A program made the translations under genes and the position numbers. Below are positions 1 through 4,121 of a stretch of 6,404 nt of DNA, in pieces. Source of the DNA: an uncultured Saprospiraceae bacterium (GTDB lineage: Bacteria > Bacteroidota > Bacteroidia > Chitinophagales > Saprospiraceae); contig CALHKJ010000013.1 in NCBI GenBank assembly GCA_938033975.1, forward strand, positions 1 to 6,404. The letters are read 5' to 3'. Position 1 is the first letter of the stretch. Every line of letters starts with the position of its first letter. A model generated the notes under the pieces. That model was not told the DNA's origin and ran no database searches. It worked only from the letters and a program-made list of their open reading frames with translations.

Positions 1-1926
1 TCTTATGATCCTGCAAGAATGGCACAGAATTATGCGGGAGTGAGTGCAGGCTCAGGAGATGATTTATTTAATCAAATAATAATAAGAGGAAATGCCCCTT
101 CGGGTATTTTATGGAGATTGGAAGGCATCGAAATCCCAAACCCTAATCACTTTGGGAATATGGGTAATTCTGGAGGCGCCATCAGTATGTTGAGTAGCAC
201 AACTTTGAACAATTCTGATTTTTATACTGGAGCTTTTCCTGCTGAATTTGGTAATGCAACATCTGGGGTGTTTGATTTGAATATGAGAAACGGGAATAAT
301 CAAAAAAGAGAAAACTCATTTATGATAGGAGCACTTGGAGTAGAAGTTGGAGCAGAAGGACCCTTTTCAAAAAATTCAAAGGCTTCTTACTTGATTAATT
401 ATCGATACTCTACTCTTGCCATTTTGCAAGCTGCAGGAGTGAATCCTACAGGTGATGTATTACCAACATATCAAGATTTATCTTTTAAAGTAAATGTACC
501 TACAAAGAATGCTGGAACATTTTCATTGTTCGGTTTAGGTGGTGATAATCTTGCTGCTGTAAATGCTCCACAAGACTCAAGTAAATGGGAATTTCAATCT
601 GATAGAACCGGAGTTGAACAGAAAATAAGCGTGGGAACAGTTGGCTTGTCACATAGAAAACTAACAGGTGACAACAGTTATTTTAGAACGGTAGCTATAG
701 GCTCTATAGAGCAAGAAAATGAATTTGAATATTATCTAGATGATAATTACAAACAATATCGAAATTATGATCAAAAAATCAGGCAAAATACTTTAAGAAT
801 CAGCAGTCTATTTCATTCAAAAATTTCAGTTAAGCATAGTCTTAGAGTAGGTGCCATTTACACCAACAAAGATTTCAATTTGGATATTTCAGCTAGCGAC
901 ATTCTGTTTGAGCCACTAAAGCATCTACTTTCTGGATCTGGAAACATGGGTATCTTACAAGCTTATGCCCAATCCAAATATAGATTTAATGAAAATTTAA
1001 AATTGAATACAGGCATCCATTTTACACAGCTAGGAATCAATAATAAATTTAGTATTGAACCAAGAATTGCCATAAGTTATAACTTGGGTAATGGAAAAGA
1101 AATTGCTTTTTCTTCCGGCCTTCATAGCAAAGTAGAACATTTATCACTTTACACCTTAAAAGGAAAGTTTGATGACGGTACGCCTGTCACAGCCAATCCA
1201 CATTTGGCTCCTTCAAAATCATGGCACAATGTAGTTTCTTACGATCATGTATTTACACCCAACATAAGATTAAAGTTGGAAGCTTACTACCAACATCTTT
1301 ACGATGTTGTTATTTCAGATGACCCGACAAGTTCGTTTACCATTCTTGATGCATTTGACATTTGGGACTACCTAGGTATTAGCAATGCACAACAGTCAGG
1401 TGTAGGCCGTAACATAGGAATCGATATGACCTTAGAAAGATTCTTTGCAGATTCATACTACTTTATGTTTACAGGTTCAATCTATGATTCAAAATACAAG
1501 ACTGGATCTGACAAATGGTACAACACAAGATTCAATGGAAATATAAATACCAATTTCATTGGTGGGAAAGAATTCAAAGTGGGAAAGAATGGAAAAAACA
1601 TTTTAGGCTTTAATGGAAAATTTGTACTAGCTGGAGGAAATAGATATACAGCAATTGATCTACCCTCCTCTATTGAAGCAGGTTACACTGTGAGATACTG
1701 GGACAAACCAAATGAAGCCAGAAATCCTGCTTACTACAGATTTGATGTGGGTACCAGTTATAGGATTAATACCAAAAAGATGACCCATACAATTATGTTT
1801 GATATTCAGAATGTAACAAATAGACAAAATCCTGCTGAAGTAGATTTCAATGATGACACTGGAAAAATTGAGGCGATTACCCATACAGGTTTGTTTCCGT
1901 TTGTGAATTATAGGATTGAGTTTTAA
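1..1926 (+). CDS. TonB-dependent outer-membrane receptor, 5'-truncated by the window edge
   Basis: C-terminal ~641 residues of a TonB-dependent receptor, an outer-membrane beta-barrel that imports a ligand using energy passed from TonB. The frame is open from base 1 (SYDPAR...), so the ATG at 19 is internal and the true start lies upstream. The visible part begins inside the plug domain: IIIRGN at residues 26-31, then the LEGIEIPNPNHFG stretch (40-52) and the SGVFDLNMRNG end of the plug (to about 95). The rest has alternating aromatic and polar strands of a 22-strand barrel and ends in NYRIEF, with the C-terminal Phe expected for outer-membrane insertion. The missing portion should hold a signal peptide, a carboxypeptidase-regulatory-like domain and the first part of the plug. 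No SusD-like gene follows, so a SusC role is not supported. The ligand cannot be told from sequence. It converges on the minus-strand genes. The family call is strong. Confidence 0.95.
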   Translation, partial: SYDPARMAQNYAGVSAGSGDDLFNQIIIRGNAPSGILWRLEGIEIPNPNHFGNMGNSGGAISMLSSTTLNNSDFYTGAFPAEFGNATSGVFDLNMRNGNNQKRENSFMIGALGVEVGAEGPFSKNSKASYLINYRYSTLAILQAAGVNPTGDVLPTYQDLSFKVNVPTKNAGTFSLFGLGGDNLAAVNAPQDSSKWEFQSDRTGVEQKISVGTVGLSHRKLTGDNSYFRTVAIGSIEQENEFEYYLDDNYKQYRNYDQKIRQNTLRISSLFHSKISVKHSLRVGAIYTNKDFNLDISASDILFEPLKHLLSGSGNMGILQAYAQSKYRFNENLKLNTGIHFTQLGINNKFSIEPRIAISYNLGNGKEIAFSSGLHSKVEHLSLYTLKGKFDDGTPVTANPHLAPSKSWHNVVSYDHVFTPNIRLKLEAYYQHLYDVVISDDPTSSFTILDAFDIWDYLGISNAQQSGVGRNIGIDMTLERFFADSYYFMFTGSIYDSKYKTGSDKWYNTRFNGNINTNFIGGKEFKVGKNGKNILGFNGKFVLAGGNRYTAIDLPSSIEAGYTVRYWDKPNEARNPAYYRFDVGTSYRINTKKMTHTIMFDIQNVTNRQNPAEVDFNDDTGKIEAITHTGLFPFVNYRIEF

Positions 1927-1941
1927 GTGGGTGGCCTCCCT

Positions 1942-1975
1942 GATTTTAATATCTATCATAGATAGATTTAAAATC
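1942..1975 (+). terminator. Stem-loop 15 nt after the receptor stop codon, possible terminator
   Basis: GATTTTAA(T)ATCTATC pairs with GATAGATTTAAAATC around an ATA loop: 15 base pairs with one bulged T. Its position just after the receptor stop fits a transcript end. The stem is AT-rich and is followed by TTCCCTCC rather than a clean T-tract, so it may be an mRNA 3'-end stabiliser or a weak terminator rather than a classical intrinsic one. Confidence 0.45.
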
Positions 1976-2116
1976 TTCCCTCCATTCTCTAAATGGAGCG
2001 GAAGCACTTACACGAAATGCTATCAGCAATATAAAAAACTTAGTTATCGCTGAATGGAACGGAGAGCTTCTCTTTTTGAAAGCAAAAGTTTTCCGCTTAA
2101 AACTGGATTTTAAAAT
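1966..2116. repeat. Candidate ~150-bp element with palindromic, mutually inverted ends
   Basis: The ends carry TTAAAATC (1968-1975) and GATTTTAA (2106-2113), perfect inverted copies, and inside them AGCGGAA (1997-2003) faces TTCCGCT (2091-2097). A strong hairpin occupies 1975-2004: CTTCC+CTCCATT pairs with AATGGAG(C)GGAAG, 12 base pairs with one bulged C and a 5-nt loop. An imperfect direct repeat of the motif CTnAATGGAnCGGA occurs at 1989 and again at 2050. Both strands stay open here (plus frame 1962-2147 without a plausible start; minus frame 1946-2140 with an ATG), which is more typical of a structured repeat than of a gene. This could be a miniature palindromic element or an ncRNA. No second copy exists in the window, so repeat status is inference. 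Confidence 0.35.
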
Positions 2117-2130
2117 GTTATTTAGGAATA

Positions 2131-2156
2131 CTTTAGTCACTCAGTAACGACTAAAG
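2131..2156. repeat. Perfect 8-bp inverted repeat (hairpin)
   Basis: CTTTAGTC (2131-2138) and GACTAAAG (2149-2156) are perfect inverted copies around a 10-nt loop. After one mismatch the pairing resumes (AAT/ATT, then two G-T wobbles). AATTTTG follows on the plus strand. It may act as a secondary, weak terminator in this convergent spacer. Function is unproven. Confidence 0.4.
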
Positions 2157-2180
2157 AATTTTGAAAACTCAATCCCTTTG

Positions 2181-2223
2181 TCCGCCAGTTGGCGGATGGA
2201 GGCTGTGCCCGATCGACTGGCGG
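2181..2223. repeat. GC-rich palindrome with two alternative pairing partners
   Basis: TCCGCCA (2181-2187) pairs perfectly with TGGCGGA (2190-2196), forming a near-perfect palindrome with only a 2-base centre. The overlapping arm CCGCCAGT (2182-2189) also pairs perfectly with ACTGGCGG (2216-2223), so two mutually exclusive hairpins are possible. The segment is clearly more GC-rich than its surroundings. It resembles interspersed palindromic (REP-like) units in general form; that it is one is inference. Confidence 0.45.
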
Positions 2224-2235
2224 GGAAGATTATAA

Positions 2236-2265
2236 ATTCTATTTCGACTTTAGGAGAAATAGAAT
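2236..2265. repeat. Perfect 10-bp inverted repeat (hairpin)
   Basis: ATTCTATTTC (2236-2245) and GAAATAGAAT (2256-2265) are perfect inverted copies separated by a 10-nt loop. It lies in the middle of the convergent spacer, with no T-tract on either side. It could be a protein-binding dyad or simply part of a structured intergenic region. Confidence 0.4.
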
Positions 2266-2365
2266 ATTAGAATCAGCGAGGCATAAAAATATAGATTGGA
2301 CTTAAGGTGTCTTGACATATGACTTTGGAATGAATTTGTTCGACATCTTTTGTCCTTTCTTTATC

Positions 2366-2461
2366 AAAATGCAGAGAGGTCAGGAGACCTTCTGCGTCTC
2401 AGTCTTTAAAAACAACAAGCCAAAGGTCTCCCGACCTCTTGGCTCCCTTCCACAAAGATAC
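2366..2461. repeat. Direct repeat copy 1 (96 bp), two mirrored hairpins
   Basis: The block from AAAATGCAG to AAAGATAC recurs at 3943-4087. Ignoring three indels, the copies are nearly identical, with one clear substitution (2371 G versus 3948 C). Hairpin A is GCAGA(G)AGGTC-AGGA-GACCTTCTGC (2371-2395). Hairpin B is GCCAAAGGTC-TCCC-GACCT(C)TTGGC (2419-2443). Both have ten pairs, one bulge and a 4-nt loop. The outer arms also pair with each other (2375-2391 with 2423-2439, 17 positions, one G-T wobble as RNA), so one long hairpin can replace the two short ones. The block sits just beyond the stop of the TPR gene. Confidence 0.85.
2408..2443 (-). terminator. Intrinsic terminator of the lipoprotein-TPR unit
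   Basis: Read on the minus strand, GCCAA(G)AGGTC pairs with GACCTTTGGC around a GGGA loop (2443-2419) and is followed at once by TTGTTGTTTTT (2418-2408). A strong ten-pair stem with a T-rich tail is the classical Rho-independent form. It begins about 64 nt past the TPR stop codon, in the right direction. It is part of the direct repeat, so the repeat unit appears to carry a ready-made terminator. Confidence 0.7.
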
Positions 2462-2476
2462 TAGCTCCCGTATCTT
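2455..2476. repeat. Perfect 7-bp inverted repeat at the edge of repeat copy 1
   Basis: AAGATAC (2455-2461) and GTATCTT (2470-2476) are perfect inverted copies around the loop TAGCTCCC. It lies between the TPR stop and the terminator. The second repeat copy keeps only the left arm (AAGATAC ends at 4087), so this is where similarity between the copies breaks down. Confidence 0.4.
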
Positions 2477-2506
2477 GCTTCCTAGCTCTCGGTTCACGGC
2501 TCCAGA

Positions 2507-3319
2507 TTAATAACTGTTTATCTCATCCTCAATATCTTGAAGATAAACTTTATCGATATGACTTACATAACTACCACTAATGAAATTTCCTTTTTGATAA
2601 AGTTCTTTTGCTTTTTGAAGATTGGATTTATATTTTGAATTTTTGCTTTGTTTCTTGAAAGCCAATGCCAAATAATAATAACATTCTGCGCTTTCATTAA
2701 TTTCGATTTGCTTTTCAATCATTGAGATTGCTTTTATTGCATCACCATTTTCTAAAAGAGTTACTCCATAGTGTAAATAATCATATGGTCCTGCAGAGTA
2801 ATTTTCTTCATTTAATTTAGCTTCAAAAATTTCTATCGCCTTATCTCCTTCACCAATTTGTTTATAACAAACTGCTTTGACAATATTCAAATGGTATGCT
2901 CCATCAGAAGAATAGCCGATATCATAATCTACCAGTTCATCCAGCCGTTCTATATCCTGAATTGCTCCGCCATAATCTTTACAGAATTCGAACAGACACC
3001 ACCCACGGTTGCTAAGAAATTCTTTTGGTTTTAATGCTACAGCTTTATCAATCAATCTTTTCCATTCTATAAAGTCACCACTCTTTAAATAGGCTACAGA
3101 TTTGGCGTGATATCCAGTTGCAAAGTAATCACACTTCTCAAGGGCGCGATCATAGACCTCCTGATACTCTTTACTAAATTGGTAATAATCTGATGCTTCT
3201 TCGGCAATCTTGCATGCTTCATATTGGAGACTATCACCACTAAACCTGAAAGTTTCACAGTTTTGAGCACGTAACTTGAGTATGCTCACTAGCAAAACGA
3301 AAATGTAAATTTTTCTCAT
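2507..3319 (-). CDS. Secreted tetratricopeptide-repeat (TPR) protein
   Basis: A 270-residue protein of unknown specific function. An N-terminal signal peptide is clear: MRK, hydrophobic IYIFVLLVSIL, then KLRAQ with likely cleavage after Ala18, and no lipobox cysteine in place. The mature part is built of TPR-like helix pairs at about 34-61, 68-98 (GDFIEWKRLIDKAVALKP), 102-130, 142-172 (GEGDKAIEIFEAKL), 178-208 (NGDAIKAISMIEKQIEIN) and 211-243. TPRs form a superhelix that binds partner proteins, so a periplasmic or outer-membrane scaffold role is likely. It ends in a distinct tail (HIDKVYLQDIEDEINSY). Its ATG overlaps the upstream lipoprotein's TGA as ATGA (3316-3319), which points to translational coupling; only a weak purine run (AGAAGAAA) precedes the start. 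The signal peptide supports this ATG. A terminator lies ~64 nt after the stop. Confidence 0.85.
   Translation of the reverse strand: MRKIYIFVLLVSILKLRAQNCETFRFSGDSLQYEACKIAEEASDYYQFSKEYQEVYDRALEKCDYFATGYHAKSVAYLKSGDFIEWKRLIDKAVALKPKEFLSNRGWCLFEFCKDYGGAIQDIERLDELVDYDIGYSSDGAYHLNIVKAVCYKQIGEGDKAIEIFEAKLNEENYSAGPYDYLHYGVTLLENGDAIKAISMIEKQIEINESAECYYYLALAFKKQSKNSKYKSNLQKAKELYQKGNFISGSYVSHIDKVYLQDIEDEINSY
3316..3319 (-). promoter_or_regulatory. ATGA stop-start overlap, translational coupling site
   Basis: The TGA of the lipoprotein gene and the ATG of the TPR gene share bases as ATGA on the minus strand. This arrangement normally lets a terminating ribosome restart on the next gene, keeping the two proteins in step. 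It also decides the TPR start codon. Confidence 0.7.
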
Positions 3320-3852
3320 GGCATTATTTCTTCTATTCTACCGTCTTTTAATTTGAAAACTAGATATTGATAATAATCAACATCTTCACCCTGCACTTGT
3401 TTCTGCCTCCATCCCTTTAAAGATTTTGTTATCCGCAATAGTTCGTTTGTAATTTTTGAATCAAAGACTTTCTCTTGATAATTTTTATCCATTCCAAGAA
3501 CTCGATATCTTCCAGTTTCTCCTCTACAATTAACTATAAACCTGATACGGACTCTTCCTGTTTGCCCCTTTATATTAAGATCATAGTTTGATTCGAAAGC
3601 TGAAAGTATTGCTGACTTCTCTCCTTCATATTCCATCCCATTTCCATCATTGAAATATTGGTAGGTATAAAATTTATCTTTACATAACACAAAACTCTCC
3701 GAATCCATTGAAGCATCAAAATCAATATCACCTACCCATCGCTTATATTCTAAGCGTTCTGTATTTCGACTTGATTCTACCTCAGATTTTGAATTTGACT
3801 GGCAACTAACAAGTACTAAGGTGAATATCCAGAAAGGAAGAAGTTGTTTCAT
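3316..3852 (-). CDS. Small lipoprotein with a TonB-C-terminus-like domain
   Basis: A 178-residue protein starting MKQLLPFWIFTLVLVSC, a signal peptide with lipobox LVSC and lipidated Cys17. Residue +2 is Gln, so retention at the inner membrane is not suggested. Residues ~18-40 are a Ser/Glu/Lys-rich linker. Residues ~97-173 (GQTGRVRIRFIVNCRGETGRYRVL, then ITNELLRITKSLKGW and YYQYLVFKLKDGRIEEI) follow the beta-alpha-beta layout of the TonB C-terminal domain, including the 'grV.v.FvV...G' start and a helix ending in 'l..W'. Unlike a true TonB it has no N-terminal transmembrane anchor and no proline-rich spacer, so it is not a standard energy transducer. The similarity is judged by eye. It is the first gene of a coupled pair with the TPR protein. 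The leader has no Shine-Dalgarno sequence, and TAATCTTG (3902-3895) is only a weak match to the Bacteroidota -7 element, without a matching -33. Confidence 0.8.
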   Translation of the reverse strand: MKQLLPFWIFTLVLVSCQSNSKSEVESSRNTERLEYKRWVGDIDFDASMDSESFVLCKDKFYTYQYFNDGNGMEYEGEKSAILSAFESNYDLNIKGQTGRVRIRFIVNCRGETGRYRVLGMDKNYQEKVFDSKITNELLRITKSLKGWRQKQVQGEDVDYYQYLVFKLKDGRIEEIMP

Positions 3853-3974
3853 ATTTCAATTTACAACTTTTCAATTCTTTAGCTTTATGAAGGACAAGAT
3901 TATCGACAAGTGAATCTTTGTTGTGGATAGTTGATTCTATGGAAAATCCAGAGAGGTCAGGAGACCTTCTGCGT

Positions 3975-4000
3975 CTGGGCCTGGGTCTGGGTCTGGGTCT
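3975..4000. repeat. Hexanucleotide tandem repeat CTGGGT, about four units
   Basis: CTGGGC followed by three CTGGGT units and a trailing CT. Repeat copy 1 has only CTCAGTCT at the matching place (2398-2405), so the tract expanded in copy 2, or contracted in copy 1, probably by slipped-strand replication. It falls in the loop between the two hairpins, not in a coding region. Confidence 0.8.
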
Positions 4001-4002
4001 TT

Positions 4003-4069
4003 AAAAAACAACAAGCCAAAGGTCTCCCGACGTATCCGCCGCAACAAAGTGTAGGCTGAACCTCTTGGC
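4003..4069 (-). terminator. Terminator of the second receptor gene, stem split by an insertion
   Basis: On the minus strand the left arm GCCAAGAG (4069-4062) is separated by 30 nt (4061-4032) from GTC-GGGA-GACCTTTGGC (4031-4015), followed by the T-rich TTGTTGTTTTTT (4014-4003). In copy 1 the same parts are contiguous. The hairpin could still form if the inserted palindrome folds out as a side stem, but termination may be weakened, allowing read-through into the lipoprotein gene. Confidence 0.45.
4032..4061. mobile_element. 30-nt imperfect palindrome inserted into repeat copy 2
   Basis: Comparison with copy 1 places a clean insertion between CCCGAC and CTCTTGG. Its own ends are inverted: GT(A)TCCGCC at the left faces GGCTGAAC at the right with one bulge and one mismatch, around a 13-nt loop. 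The dinucleotide AC lies at both junctions, which could be a 2-bp target duplication or chance. TCCGCC is also the arm of the palindrome at 2181. The insertion is directly visible; mobility is inference. The alternative is that copy 1 lost it. Confidence 0.5.
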
Positions 4070-4121
4070 TCCCTTCCACAAAGATACTTGCTCTCGGCTC
4101 TCGACTCCAAACTCCCAACAA

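Larger units (their letters stand above)
3943..4087. repeat. Direct repeat copy 2 (145 bp), enlarged
   Basis: Same orientation as the copy at 2366-2461, from AAAATCCAG to AAAGATAC. It is longer by 49 bp, fully accounted for by 18 bp in a hexamer tract, a 30-bp insertion and one extra A in an A-run (4003-4008). Hairpin A is kept with nine pairs (3949-3971). Hairpin B is split by the insertion. The block lies beyond the stop of the second receptor gene, the same relative place that copy 1 takes after the TPR gene. Confidence 0.85.

Noticed and set aside
109..303. Minus-strand 64-residue open frame
   Set aside because: It is wholly opposite the receptor plug region, a shadow of the real reading frame.
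1660..2007. Minus-strand 115-residue open frame
   Set aside because: It lies mostly opposite the receptor coding region and shows no recognisable protein features.
1946..2140. Minus-strand 64-residue open frame with a basic N-terminal half
   Set aside because: It overlaps the hairpins at 1942-2004, has no leader or neighbour support, and the opposite strand is equally open. It is better explained by a structured non-coding element.
1962..2147. Plus-strand open frame that reads protein-like
   Set aside because: There is no plausible start codon except an ATG near its end (2115), so it is not called as a gene.
2308..2345. TTGACA at about 2312 as a promoter -35 in the convergent spacer
   Set aside because: No suitable -10 or Bacteroidota -7 element stands at the right distance and no plus-strand gene follows.
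3895..3902. TAATCTTG on the minus strand as the lipoprotein promoter -7 element
   Set aside because: It has one mismatch to TAnnTTTG and no TTTG at the expected -33 spacing, so it is mentioned only as a weak match.
2366..4087. CRISPR-like or insertion-sequence arrangement
   Set aside because: There are only two repeat copies 1.6 kb apart, with no spacers of regular size, no cas genes and no transposase.
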